Source of the DNA: Bacteroidetes bacterium UBA4416
Lineage (GTDB): Bacteria; Bacteroidota; Bacteroidia; B-17B0; Aurantibacillaceae
NCBI GenBank assembly: GCA_002390745.1
Contig: DGQK01000001.1
Coordinates: 151,350 to 215,349, forward strand
DNA: 64,000 nucleotides
Direction of reading: 5' to 3'
Shown here one piece after another: positions 34,483 through 42,265 of this stretch; within the stretch, counting starts at the first letter, position 1; each line of letters begins with the position of its first letter. The position numbers and the translations under genes are program-made. Under the pieces are notes generated by a model. It saw only the letters and a list, made by a program, of their open reading frames with translations, had not been told where the DNA came from and did no database searches.

Positions 34483-34764
34483 TTAGTCCATCAGTTGATA
34501 CGTCGTTCTTGCCAGCTCCAGGTCATTGCGCTCTTGATCCGGGTATTCCTTCAGCCGTTTCAGGATCCCCTGTTCCAGCCATTCGTCCAGGTCGTCCTGA
34601 TTCAAATCTCCGGTAGAAATGGGAACGCTCTTTCCGTTTATCTCGAAGAACCAGGGATGCCAGAGAATTCCCCAATACTCCACGACAACATCGAATTCAA
34701 ACGTATTAAGATGCTCACAGTGCCACCTCAACTCTTTCAAAACGATCGCAGCGCTTTCTCTCAT
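34483..34764 (-). CDS. hypothetical protein, 93 aa
   Basis: Starts MRESAAIVLKELRWHCEHLN and contains WGILWHPWFFEINGKSVPI followed by an acidic helix (GDLNQDDLDEWLEQGILKR). It is predicted cytosolic and mixed alpha/beta. I do not recognise the family. It lies directly upstream of the decayed fragment at 34249-34480 on the same strand, so it may be a surviving neighbour of a lost gene. Confidence 0.65.
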   Translation of the reverse strand: MRESAAIVLKELRWHCEHLNTFEFDVVVEYWGILWHPWFFEINGKSVPISTGDLNQDDLDEWLEQGILKRLKEYPDQERNDLELARTTYQLMD

Positions 34765-34779
34765 CTTTAGGTATCCGGA

Positions 34780-35295
34780 TCAATCTTCCAGGTGATACAC
34801 GCTTTTCACAACCGCGTAGGTTCTCACATCCACGCCTGTTTTGACCATGGCCGGTGGAATGATCACCAGCTTGATGGATTTATCAATTGTAGGCCTGGCA
34901 AGCGTAGTGGTACCATTATAGTATTTGAAGGTGACCTTAGGCGTGGCAATAAAAAACAAGGTGGAGAAGCTGGTAATGCTTCCATCGATCTGGTTTTGAT
35001 ACGGCATGACTTCGGAACCATTCCCTGAAATGACATAAGCCATCACGGCTGCATTGTAATAATCGCCGGTCACAGGATAATCAAAAGCCCATTGCTTGTA
35101 AGTAGCATCCCATACCCAATCGGAAGGCCTGATCAAAACGGAATAGTTCTTAATGTTAGCGGAACCGTTGGCCCCCGCAGCGCCCGGATCACCTTTGGGT
35201 CCGGCCGGACCGGGGTCTTTTTTGCAGGAGGTAAGCGTCATTGCTGCTATAGCAAGGGCAACAGAAAAAGTCAGGAATGTTGTTTTGAATTTCAT
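34780..35295 (-). CDS. lipoprotein with short collagen-like segment
   Basis: 171 residues: a lipobox (VALAIAAMTLTSC), then a short Gly-X-Y run (GPAGPKGDPGAAGANG, about five triplets), then a beta-rich C-terminal domain (SVLIRPSDWVWDATYKQWAF). This is the familiar Bacteroidota arrangement in which a collagen-like stalk holds a small globular domain at the cell surface. Function unknown. It ends 15 bases before the 34764 gene start on the same strand. Confidence 0.88.
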   Translation of the reverse strand: MKFKTTFLTFSVALAIAAMTLTSCKKDPGPAGPKGDPGAAGANGSANIKNYSVLIRPSDWVWDATYKQWAFDYPVTGDYYNAAVMAYVISGNGSEVMPYQNQIDGSITSFSTLFFIATPKVTFKYYNGTTTLARPTIDKSIKLVIIPPAMVKTGVDVRTYAVVKSVYHLED

Positions 35296-35370
35296 CGTTT
35301 TTTAAAAGGACATTTTTTCTAAAAATAACGATTTTCAGGAAAAGGCCCTTGACAAGCTATAAACAAGATC

Positions 35371-35742
35371 CTAATGTTTGATATTCAGTACGGAAATGCC
35401 TCTTCTGAATTTCCACACTTTCTTTGTGCAGGGTACAGCAATGTTTGTATCCGGACTGATTATTTTCACACCGCAGAAGCCAGGATATTCCCGGTAAATC
35501 CTTCGGCTGGCGCCAATAGGCCCTGTGATCTGCGGCATAGTGCCGCCAATATAAACTCCGCTATGTGGTGCTATTTGGAGCGTGGTATCTACTCCCCTAC
35601 CGAAAGCACCGTTTGCCATGTATCCCGGAACAAAAACCGTTACAGGCCCTGCGCTTTTATTTTTGACGTAATACGACAGACTGACAAACGCATCGCAGCT
35701 GCTGAACACGAAAGCAAGGGATAAAAAAAGAATCAGTTTCAT
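35371..35742 (-). CDS. small lipoprotein of unknown function
   Basis: 123 residues with a lipobox (LILFLSLAFVFSSC) and a beta-rich body (YVKNKSAGPVTVFVPGYMAN, then IAPHSGVYIGGTMPQITG). Two cysteines (FCGV and VPCTKK) could form a disulfide. It is a probable periplasmic/outer-membrane lipoprotein. It resembles small host-interaction or structural lipoproteins only in a general way. Confidence 0.75.
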   Translation of the reverse strand: MKLILFLSLAFVFSSCDAFVSLSYYVKNKSAGPVTVFVPGYMANGAFGRGVDTTLQIAPHSGVYIGGTMPQITGPIGASRRIYREYPGFCGVKIISPDTNIAVPCTKKVWKFRRGISVLNIKH

Positions 35743-35807
35743 AAGGTTAAGTCTTACTAAGATAAAATAAAAAAAAACGATAAGGGCAAGTTTACAGATT
35801 GGAACGC

Positions 35808-35835
35808 CCTCCGCGTTGGCAGGATAGCCCGGAGG
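35808..35835. repeat. short inverted repeat downstream of the deacetylase gene
   Basis: CCTCCG and CGGAGG, 16 bases apart, within a GC-richer patch of otherwise AT-rich intergenic DNA. It could be a REP remnant or a weak terminator for the deacetylase gene. Confidence 0.3.
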
Positions 35836-35866
35836 AGCACTACCGGTTCATCGTTGTGTATTGCCC

Positions 35867-36625
35867 TCAGGCAAGCGTTTCTGCAAAGCTGTACCCTCTT
35901 TCTTTGATAGCAGGAATTAGTTTTTCCAGCAGCTCCGGCATATAGTCAAGCCGGTCGTGCAGGAGGATGATTGCGCCCGGCTTCAGCCGGGAAAGCACAC
36001 GTTGTTGTATTTTCTCAGTGTCTTTGATGCTCGTATCGTAGCTGCGGATGTTCCAGCCGATGGATTGTAAGCCATTTTGCCTGATGGCTTTGGCCATGTT
36101 GGGATTGGTAACACCATAAGGCGGGCGAAAGATTTTTGTTCCCGGTTGATACTGTTCTATCAAGTTCTGGCAGGCCTCCAGATCTGCCGTAATTTTTTTT
36201 GCCGGCCACAGGTCGATCTTTGCATCATGCGAAAAGCTGTGGTTCCCGATCGTATGTCCTTCGGCCATCAGCTGCTGCATAATTGCCTCCCGGCCTTCGA
36301 TGTTCTTCCCGATGATAAAAAAAACGGCTTTCACATCGTATTTTTTCAGAACCTCCAGAACCCGCGTGGTATTGGGGTGCGGGCCATCATCGAAGGTGAG
36401 TAATACTTTTTTCTCGTTAGTGCCGAGGGAATTCAGGGACTGAACATGAAAGTTCATCCCGATAAAATAAGCGCCCAGGAACTGCACCAGGATGAAGAGA
36501 TGAACCCAGATCACTAAATACCAATAGCTTAAGCCTTCAGAATAACGGAGCCAGAAAAAGGCGGTCAGTCCAAGAAGGAAGAAAAGTGTGGTTGAGCGAA
36601 AGGTTATGAACGGATAACGTTTCAT
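35867..36625 (-). CDS. membrane-anchored polysaccharide deacetylase (NodB-like)
   Basis: 252 residues. Two N-terminal membrane segments (FFLLGLTAFFWLRY and YLVIWVHLFILVQFLGAYFI) precede a complete NodB domain: TFDDGPHPNT (motif 1), HSFSHDA (motif 2), RPPYG (motif 3), and IILLHDR (motif 5). It removes acetyl groups from a glycan or sugar lipid outside the membrane. A gene of this type often opens flexirubin-type pigment clusters, and a ketosynthase block follows on the same strand in the upstream direction (36677 onward). That suggests membership, though a role in pigment synthesis is not proven. Confidence 0.88.
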   Translation of the reverse strand: MKRYPFITFRSTTLFFLLGLTAFFWLRYSEGLSYWYLVIWVHLFILVQFLGAYFIGMNFHVQSLNSLGTNEKKVLLTFDDGPHPNTTRVLEVLKKYDVKAVFFIIGKNIEGREAIMQQLMAEGHTIGNHSFSHDAKIDLWPAKKITADLEACQNLIEQYQPGTKIFRPPYGVTNPNMAKAIRQNGLQSIGWNIRSYDTSIKDTEKIQQRVLSRLKPGAIILLHDRLDYMPELLEKLIPAIKERGYSFAETLA

Positions 36626-36649
36626 GTGTGTGTGTTTATCCTCCCCCTG

Positions 36650-36665
36650 CCCCCTCCGGAGGGGG
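36650..36665. repeat. perfect 16-bp palindrome
   Basis: CCCCCTCCGGAGGGGG, with a (GT)n run on the deacetylase side, lies between the deacetylase and ketosynthase genes. Similar CCTCCGGAGG palindromes are common in Bacteroidota intergenic DNA. Confidence 0.4.
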
Positions 36666-36676
36666 AAACGTACTCA

Positions 36677-37738
36677 TCAGCATTTGCTGACTAATGTAAA
36701 CGAATAATTAATTCCTAAGTATTGATTGATAATCAGTACATGCCTGATCTGTGAAGGCTTTCTATCAGAGATAGCAAGCACTTCCGGCAGTTCCTGTTTC
36801 TCTATCAGCTTCGTAGCAGTCCACAAAGCAAAAGCCGAGGCAGTATGGTATTCCCCCGACAGGTGTTTGAAATGCGCGGCTACCGTTTCTTTTTCAATTT
36901 CAGGCAAGAGCTCTTTCAGATGCACATCGAAATTGACATCGGAGCTAAAGCCCATGAGGCACACATCGATCTGCGCCAGGCTAAGCCCGTGTGAATCCAG
37001 GAAGGCAGACAGCTTTTTAAGGATCACATCGCTGCTCTTTGGCTTATAGAGGGTCTGAACGCCTTCTATCGTCGCCATGCTTCTTTCCGTTTTATGTTTG
37101 CCCAGCACAAAGAAGGCAGCGCCTTCGCTCATCTGTATGCCCGGAGTCGTCGATTTCCAGAAAGGTATCGCCGGATCATAGGTTTTAAATTTATGTGCCC
37201 GGCGGTTGAGCTCCACAAAATTAGGCGTATGTTCTTCAATGCCACCCACCAACACACTCTCCTTGCCTTCGGAAAAAAGCATGAGCGCATCCTGCAAGGT
37301 GCTCTCAAACGAAAAGCCGCGGTGCACATAGGTGAAATTATAATCGTGGCACTTCATGATGAGCGCAATCTGTGAGCCAACCGTGTTATGCGTGGATTGA
37401 ATGAAAGACGTGGGAGTGAGGAACTGCTCGTTGTTATTGAGCATGGCCAGCAAAAAGCGTTCGCTGTCCTCGAAGCAGCCCAGGCCTGTACCGGTAATAA
37501 TGGCATCCACCTTCGTGGCACCGGCCTGCTGCAAAGCAAGGTTGGCGCCGGCTACACCCATTTTGATGGCCCGGCCCATGCGCCGCAGCAGATTAGGCGC
37601 GATAAATTCCTTGTAGGAAGGCTCCTTTGCATTGTAATAATCGCCCGATGGCGGCGTCACCGGGTCAAAGAACCACTGGCTATTGATGCTGTCCTGCGGG
37701 GAAATGCAGCCCGTACCGTTTATGTATGCTTTGGCCAC
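36677..37738 (-). CDS. ketosynthase-like protein lacking the active Cys (chain-length-factor-like)
   Basis: 353 residues with an overall ketosynthase fold (YINGTGCISPQDS at the start, VLVGGIEEHTPNF, YHTASAFALW). At the nucleophile position the sequence is YVHRGFSFESTLQDA instead of TACSSA, so the catalytic Cys is absent. The C-terminal His motifs are also altered (FKHLSGEYHTAS). It is therefore likely the non-catalytic partner of the adjacent ketosynthase, as in flexirubin and aryl-polyene systems. The start is GTG, overlapping the upstream stop by one base (TAGTG). Confidence 0.82.
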   Translation of the reverse strand: MAKAYINGTGCISPQDSINSQWFFDPVTPPSGDYYNAKEPSYKEFIAPNLLRRMGRAIKMGVAGANLALQQAGATKVDAIITGTGLGCFEDSERFLLAMLNNNEQFLTPTSFIQSTHNTVGSQIALIMKCHDYNFTYVHRGFSFESTLQDALMLFSEGKESVLVGGIEEHTPNFVELNRRAHKFKTYDPAIPFWKSTTPGIQMSEGAAFFVLGKHKTERSMATIEGVQTLYKPKSSDVILKKLSAFLDSHGLSLAQIDVCLMGFSSDVNFDVHLKELLPEIEKETVAAHFKHLSGEYHTASAFALWTATKLIEKQELPEVLAISDRKPSQIRHVLIINQYLGINYSFTLVSKC

Positions 37739-38937
37739 TATGCGCTTACTTTCTTAAAAATGAGGGATGAGCAATTGCCTCCGAATCCGAAGGAGTTGGA
37801 AAGCACTGTATTCACAGGTGTTTTCACGAGGCTTGTTTCCGGCACCAGGTCGAGGCCGGCAATAGGCGTGGTAAAATTCAGGTTCGGGAAGATCATATCG
37901 TTCTGAATGGACAACACGGAGATCACCGCTTCGATGGCCGCCGCCGCCGCCAGCGTATGTCCCGTAAAAGCCTTGGTAGAGCTGAATCGTGGAACCTTGT
38001 CGCCGAATACCGCCCGTGTGGCCGTGCCTTCCGAAAGGTCGTTGTTCGGTGTTCCGGTGCCGTGCATGTTGATGTAGTCAATATCTCCGGGCTTCAGGCC
38101 GCTCATCTGCAAGGCCTGCTCAATGGCCATCTGAGCGCCATAGCCTTCCGGCGACGAAGCCGTCTGGTGATAGGCATCGTTGGTATTGGCATAACCGACG
38201 ATCTCCGCCAGCGCTTTTCCGTTCCGTTTTTTCAAAGCCTCTTCTCCTTCAATCACGAGGAAAGCCGCAGCTTCTCCCAGATTCAGGCCTTTGCGGTTCT
38301 CATCGAAGGGCTTGCTCCACTCCTTGTCGAGGATCATAAGTGTGTTGAACCCGTTGAAGGTGAATTTGGATAACGCATCTACACCTCCAACAACCGCCCT
38401 GTCGAGCAGGCCGTTTTTGATCATCCGGCAACCCAACATGATCGCATTGGCAGCCGAGGAACAAGCCGTGGAAATAGTGGTCACATAATCCACATTGCCA
38501 AGGAAATCGGCAATGCGCTCGGTGCTGTCGCCGCAATCATGCGTATCGAGCACACTCAGGTGATCGTCTTTTTCGAAGAGCTCCTTGTAATACAGTTCAG
38601 TTTTTCCCATACCGGCTACCGTTGTGGAAGAGATCACGCCCGTGCGTAACCCGTCGGCGGTATCAATCCCCGAATTCTGCACAGCTTCCTTTGCCGCCAG
38701 CATAGCGATGTAAGAATTGCGGTTCAGGTCGGGGTTATGATCGTTGACCAGGTCGGCCAGCTGCTCGTTGGAGAGCTTGATCTCCCCGGCAAGAAACTCA
38801 TCTTTGTAACGTGTTGTCAGGTGATGGATTTTTCCAATCCCGGTTTTGGATTGGGTCAGGGACGCAAGCGTTTCAGGCACATTGTTCCCAATGGCTGAAA
38901 TCACTCCTAAACCCGTAATATAGATGCGTTGAGACAA
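37738..38937 (-). CDS. beta-ketoacyl-ACP synthase (FabF-like)
   Basis: 399 residues with the full condensing-enzyme triad: Cys in STACSSAANAI, His in MHGTGTPNND, and His in AFTGHTLAAAA. It elongates an acyl-ACP by decarboxylative condensation with malonyl-ACP. The start is the TTG at 38937, 5 bases after the ACP stop, which gives SQRIYITGLGVIS as in family members. It presumably pairs with the Cys-less partner downstream and the ACP upstream. Confidence 0.92.
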   Translation of the reverse strand: MSQRIYITGLGVISAIGNNVPETLASLTQSKTGIGKIHHLTTRYKDEFLAGEIKLSNEQLADLVNDHNPDLNRNSYIAMLAAKEAVQNSGIDTADGLRTGVISSTTVAGMGKTELYYKELFEKDDHLSVLDTHDCGDSTERIADFLGNVDYVTTISTACSSAANAIMLGCRMIKNGLLDRAVVGGVDALSKFTFNGFNTLMILDKEWSKPFDENRKGLNLGEAAAFLVIEGEEALKKRNGKALAEIVGYANTNDAYHQTASSPEGYGAQMAIEQALQMSGLKPGDIDYINMHGTGTPNNDLSEGTATRAVFGDKVPRFSSTKAFTGHTLAAAAAIEAVISVLSIQNDMIFPNLNFTTPIAGLDLVPETSLVKTPVNTVLSNSFGFGGNCSSLIFKKVSA

Positions 38938-38942
38938 ATCGG

Positions 38943-39200
38943 CTATGATTTACCTTGAGACTTGATGTACTCTGCCATAGTCCTTACCGACTGGAAAATG
39001 GTTTTCCCGTCTTTAGGATCTTCAATTTTAATCCCGTAATGTTTCTCCAATAAAACGATCAGCTCCAGGGCATCAATGGAATCAAGCCCCAGGCCTTCAC
39101 CGAACAAGGGCGAATCAGGATTGATCTCTTCAGGCTTTACTTCAGCCAGGTTCAACTGTTCTATAATCTGTCCTTTTAATTTTTCTATTAATGCGTCCAT
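38943..39200 (-). CDS. acyl carrier protein
   Basis: 85 residues with the phosphopantetheine site LGLDSIDALELIVLLEKHYG (Ser in DSID). It carries the growing acyl chain. The spacing to the ketosynthase genes on both sides is 5-6 bases, so it belongs to the same operon. Confidence 0.93.
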   Translation of the reverse strand: MDALIEKLKGQIIEQLNLAEVKPEEINPDSPLFGEGLGLDSIDALELIVLLEKHYGIKIEDPKDGKTIFQSVRTMAEYIKSQGKS

Positions 39201-39206
39201 ACGGTT

Positions 39207-39830
39207 TTATTGATTGTATAATTCTGTAATTGCTTCTTGATTCAGAGGTTTAAAATTACTGCTTTTATTTGATTTTTCAACCAAAAAAATAAAGGCTTCC
39301 GCGGCATCGCCATCGGCCTCTACCCAGCCACAGACCGCTGCCTGCGTTTCCCCGTGGAATAAGGCTTCCAGGTAATTTAACAACAATCCTGCATCAAAGC
39401 ATTCCGACACAAAAAATGCATTTTCTCCGGTGATCTTATATTTAATGGCGATTTCACCGATAACAATATTGGGAAGCGTATACACAAAAACGGCGGGCGA
39501 CGGGAAATAAGCAGCCTTATCGCTGATCGACGCCTGGTGTACCCTGTCCGTATCCATGCTGGAGGCCGCATTCGCCAACACGATGGCAATTTTATCCAAA
39601 GGATATTCCGTAAGCATTCCCGATTCTTTCACGGCCGCTTCCATACAGAGCATGCCCAGCTTGCAGAGCGTATCCATTTTATGGTATTTCGGATAGCTCA
39701 TACCCTGGGCCCTGTAGGCATCCGTAAGAAATTCGGGCAGGCTGCCGGAAGAGCTGCCGTCAAAGATCAATGAGCCGTTCGCCGTAAGGCGCCGGTGTTT
39801 GATATGAGCGTAGGAGGTGATGTGTTTCAT
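39207..39830 (-). CDS. half-size ketosynthase-like protein
   Basis: 207 residues from the ATG at 39830 (MKHITSYAHI). The N-terminal half of a ketosynthase is recognisable: KMDTLCKLGMLCMEAAVKES, IAIVLANAASSMDTDRVHQ, and SECFDAGLLLNYLEALF, where a Cys lies at the nucleophile place. The C-terminal half with the two catalytic His residues is absent. Flexirubin and aryl-polyene loci contain a comparable 3-oxoacyl-ACP synthase-like protein. It sits between the ACP and the next ketosynthase. Confidence 0.78.
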   Translation of the reverse strand: MKHITSYAHIKHRRLTANGSLIFDGSSSGSLPEFLTDAYRAQGMSYPKYHKMDTLCKLGMLCMEAAVKESGMLTEYPLDKIAIVLANAASSMDTDRVHQASISDKAAYFPSPAVFVYTLPNIVIGEIAIKYKITGENAFFVSECFDAGLLLNYLEALFHGETQAAVCGWVEADGDAAEAFIFLVEKSNKSSNFKPLNQEAITELYNQ

Positions 39831-39849
39831 GTTTTGATTTGGAACCATA

Positions 39850-39982
39850 CAAGGCATAGAAGGTCATATAAGTTTCCTCAATAGGATTTTATGATTCTCT
39901 CTTCTTATATGTTCTTACGTGTCTTATAGTTCTACTGAGTTTGTCGAAGTATGGCTTAATGATTTCAATTTCTCTATGCCTT
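39850..39982. repeat. AT-rich intergenic repeat-like stretch
   Basis: This spacer contains repeated TATG/CATA-rich words (CATAGAAGG, TTATATG, CTATGTGG, TCTATG) and a TACTGAGTTTGTCGAAGT segment (39934-39955) that is an inverted relative of the short motif at 25098-25119. No gene is supported. It looks like decayed repeat DNA. Confidence 0.4.
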
Positions 39983-41134
39983 CTATCTGTCTATGTGGTT
40001 AATGGTTCTCCTGAACAGCGCCGCCGCATTGCAGCCTCCGAAGCCAGACGCCGTTTTGATGAAGGCGCTGTAGCTCTTCGGCTGATGCGATTCAATGACC
40101 CTGATATTCCCGCTCACACCTTTGGCTGCATAGCCCTCAGAGCGGACCAGCTCCTGATGCTTCATCGCCTCGAGGGAAAGTGCCGTTTCCAAAACACCCG
40201 CAGCTCCCAGCGTATGGCCGTAGTAGCCCTTCAGGCTGTTGAGCGGAATCCCGCTCAGCCCTGCCCGTTCAAAGGCAATAGACTCCATTTCGTCATTAAA
40301 AGGCGTAGCCGTGCCATGCGCCGAAATAAAGCCGACGTCTTCCGTGGACTGATCTTTCAACGTGTTTTGTAAGGCCTGGAGCAAGCCTTCGCCGGTGCGC
40401 GAGGGGCCCGAAATATGGTTGGCATCGTTGGCGGAGGCGCCGCTGACGATCTCTGTGTGGTAAGGTGCAGACAGCTCTTTTTTATTGGTAACGAGAAGCG
40501 TTGCCACAGCCTCTCCCAGGTTGATGCCTGTTCGGTTGGCATCGAATGGCCTGCTCGGCTCGGCACTCATCGCATTAAAGGATTTAAAACCGCTGATGGT
40601 AAACTCCGACAGGATATCTCCTCCGCAAACAATCACGTTATCATAAGTACCCTGCTCAATGAAGCGTTTGGCAATGATAACCGCCAGCAGGCCCGAGATG
40701 CAGGCATTGGACACCACCACCGGTGTGTGTGCGAACTTAAAATAATCTTGCAAATGCTTCGCGAATGCCGGCAAATAGGCCCTTTCAGAAGGGATGGACG
40801 GATAGCGCCCTTCCAGGATATCGATATTGCCTTTGGTGGTGGAATAAATGAGCAAGGTCCGCCGATCCGCAGGGTCAATGCCGCTTTGCGCCAACACATC
40901 CCCGATCGACAAAATACTCAGCGCTTCGAGCCGTGTGTGAGCTGATGCGCCGCGGACCTTTGAAATTTGCTTTTCAAATTCCGCCTCGCCGATACTGGCC
41001 ACGCAAAACGGTTCTTTGGAAAAAGGCAGGACCATGTTTTGTACGCCTGTTTTTCCGGCACGGATAGCCTGATAGTTTTCCTGTGAAGTAAATCCAAGCG
41101 GGCTGATGATATTGCTATAGGAAGTGAAGACCAT
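39983..41134 (-). CDS. beta-ketoacyl synthase
   Basis: 383 residues with Cys in VSNACISGLLAVI, His in SAHGTATPFND and His in YYGHTLGAAG, so all three catalytic residues are present. The N-terminus is shorter than FabF (FTSYSNIISPLGFTSQ). Together with the half-size, ACP, FabF-like and Cys-less genes it forms a block of condensing enzymes. It is separated from the half-size gene by a 150-base repeat-like spacer, so it may have its own promoter upstream of 41134. Confidence 0.9.
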   Translation of the reverse strand: MVFTSYSNIISPLGFTSQENYQAIRAGKTGVQNMVLPFSKEPFCVASIGEAEFEKQISKVRGASAHTRLEALSILSIGDVLAQSGIDPADRRTLLIYSTTKGNIDILEGRYPSIPSERAYLPAFAKHLQDYFKFAHTPVVVSNACISGLLAVIIAKRFIEQGTYDNVIVCGGDILSEFTISGFKSFNAMSAEPSRPFDANRTGINLGEAVATLLVTNKKELSAPYHTEIVSGASANDANHISGPSRTGEGLLQALQNTLKDQSTEDVGFISAHGTATPFNDEMESIAFERAGLSGIPLNSLKGYYGHTLGAAGVLETALSLEAMKHQELVRSEGYAAKGVSGNIRVIESHQPKSYSAFIKTASGFGGCNAAALFRRTINHIDR

Positions 41135-41183
41135 AGCTTGTAAATATACGCTATTTAGAGGCTTGTTCGTTGCAGCTTAAACT

Positions 41184-41218
41184 AAAAAACCTCCTCAATT
41201 GCCTTGAGAAGGTTTTTT
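41184..41218 (-). terminator. terminator of the rpmF operon
   Basis: AAAAAACCTCCTCAA pairs with TTGAGAAGGTTTTTT with one mismatch and a 5-base loop. Long A/T tracts on both sides make it functional in either direction. Confidence 0.9.
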
Positions 41219-41238
41219 GAAAACGTGTTTCAAAAAAA

Positions 41239-41430
41239 TTAAGCTTTAGCCGCTTTTTCCATTACTACTTTTCCTTTGTAGTAAAGTTTTCCTTCGAACC
41301 AGTGTGCACGGTGAAATAAGTGTGCTTCGCCGGTTGTGGTATCTTTTGCAATCGTCATGGTCGGTGCTTTGTATGTAGAACGACGAGAGTCTCTGCGGGA
41401 TCTGGATAGTTTTCGTTTTGGATTAGGCAT
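41239..41430 (-). CDS. rpmF: 50S ribosomal protein L32
   Basis: 63 residues: MPNPKRKLSRSRRDSRRST, then MTIAKDTTTGEAHLFHRAH. This is the typical L32 start and basic composition. The zinc-binding Cys pairs seen in some L32 forms are absent, so it is the Cys-less form. It follows the DUF177 gene after 12 bases, the standard pairing. Confidence 0.96.
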   Translation of the reverse strand: MPNPKRKLSRSRRDSRRSTYKAPTMTIAKDTTTGEAHLFHRAHWFEGKLYYKGKVVMEKAAKA

Positions 41431-41442
41431 GGTATATTTACT

Positions 41443-41976
41443 TTAATTATTATTGAACTTTATATGTTTTAATTTCTCCCATTCGGGGTTTGCGCTTGGT
41501 TCTTCCTCTACTTTATGTTCTTCGAACTTAGCCAGTGTTTCCTGGTCGCATGGTAGCTCGTCGTACTCCAGGTTTTCATCCTCGCAGGGCACTTTCCGGT
41601 AAGGAATGGCCAGCTCGATGTATTCATACAGGTACTGCGAAATATCTGCTTCATCCAGGCCTTCCCTCAGCACCAGCATCTCATCGTTGCTTTCTTCCGG
41701 ATTGCCATGCTTGATCACCAGCTTCTCCTGCCCGCTTACCGGGCAATCGTAGTCTATCAAACACCTGTCGCAACTCAGGCCTACCGTCCCTTCAAAGGCA
41801 AACAAAATATGCATCAGGCTGTTTTGTTTCACCAGGGTAGCATTCACATGGATATTGGCCCTTGTTATTTCACTGTCATTGTACTGCTCAAAGAACTTCT
41901 CCGTCACCTCAAACTCAAACTCGTGCTCTCCTATCGATAATCCGCCAAACTGTATATTGTACTGACTTTTACCCAT
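41443..41976 (-). CDS. DUF177 / YceD-family protein
   Basis: 177 residues with the YceD/DUF177 core: VGLSCDRCLIDYDCPVSGQ with the CxxC-type pair, then DISQYLYEYIELAIPYRKV. The last 20 residues are acidic and disordered. The family is linked to 23S rRNA accumulation in bacteria and is usually encoded just ahead of rpmF, as here. A strong promoter lies upstream. Confidence 0.93.
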   Translation of the reverse strand: MGKSQYNIQFGGLSIGEHEFEFEVTEKFFEQYNDSEITRANIHVNATLVKQNSLMHILFAFEGTVGLSCDRCLIDYDCPVSGQEKLVIKHGNPEESNDEMLVLREGLDEADISQYLYEYIELAIPYRKVPCEDENLEYDELPCDQETLAKFEEHKVEEEPSANPEWEKLKHIKFNNN

Positions 41977-41998
41977 AGCTTCTCCTCAAAATGGAGGG

Positions 41999-42027
41999 CA
42001 AAGATACACTTTTTTTTAATTTATCAA
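41999..42027 (-). promoter_or_regulatory. promoter of the DUF177-rpmF operon
   Basis: On the minus strand: -33 TTG (42025-42027), an 18-base spacer of mostly A/T, and an exact -7 TATCTTTG (41999-42006). The ATG at 41976 is 22 bases downstream. One of the clearest promoters in the window. Confidence 0.75.
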
Positions 42028-42079
42028 CAAATTTATTAAAAATAGGTCAATCCTTCCATTCGATTTTTCTTCCTGTTTT

Positions 42080-42180
42080 GGGCGCCGGGCGGGCTGCGCC
42101 AGGCTTCGCTTCGCTACGGTTTTTTCAGGGCGAAAAAGGCAGCGCCCTAAAAAGAACTGAACCTTTTGCATCCCTGGCGC
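42080..42180 (-). repeat. REP-like palindromic intergenic element, copy 2
   Basis: Read on the minus strand it runs from GCGCCAGGGATG to AGCCCGCCCGGCGCCC, which matches the ends of the element at 12744-12832. It holds an inner hairpin AGGGCGCTGCC...GGCGCAGCCC-like pairing and a palindromic GTAGCGAAGCGAAGCC stretch. The whole gap 42031-42265 contains no supported gene. Confidence 0.6.
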
Positions 42181-42265
42181 AAACCACTGACAATGAGCAA
42201 CTTTAACGGCCAGGATGCCGAGCGCAGAGTTTACGCCGTCACGACAGGCCTGGCGCAACGTGAAG

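Noticed and set aside
39850..39982. CRISPR-like or attachment-site repeat
   Set aside because: The TATG-rich words are irregular and short, with no spacer-repeat period or integrase nearby.
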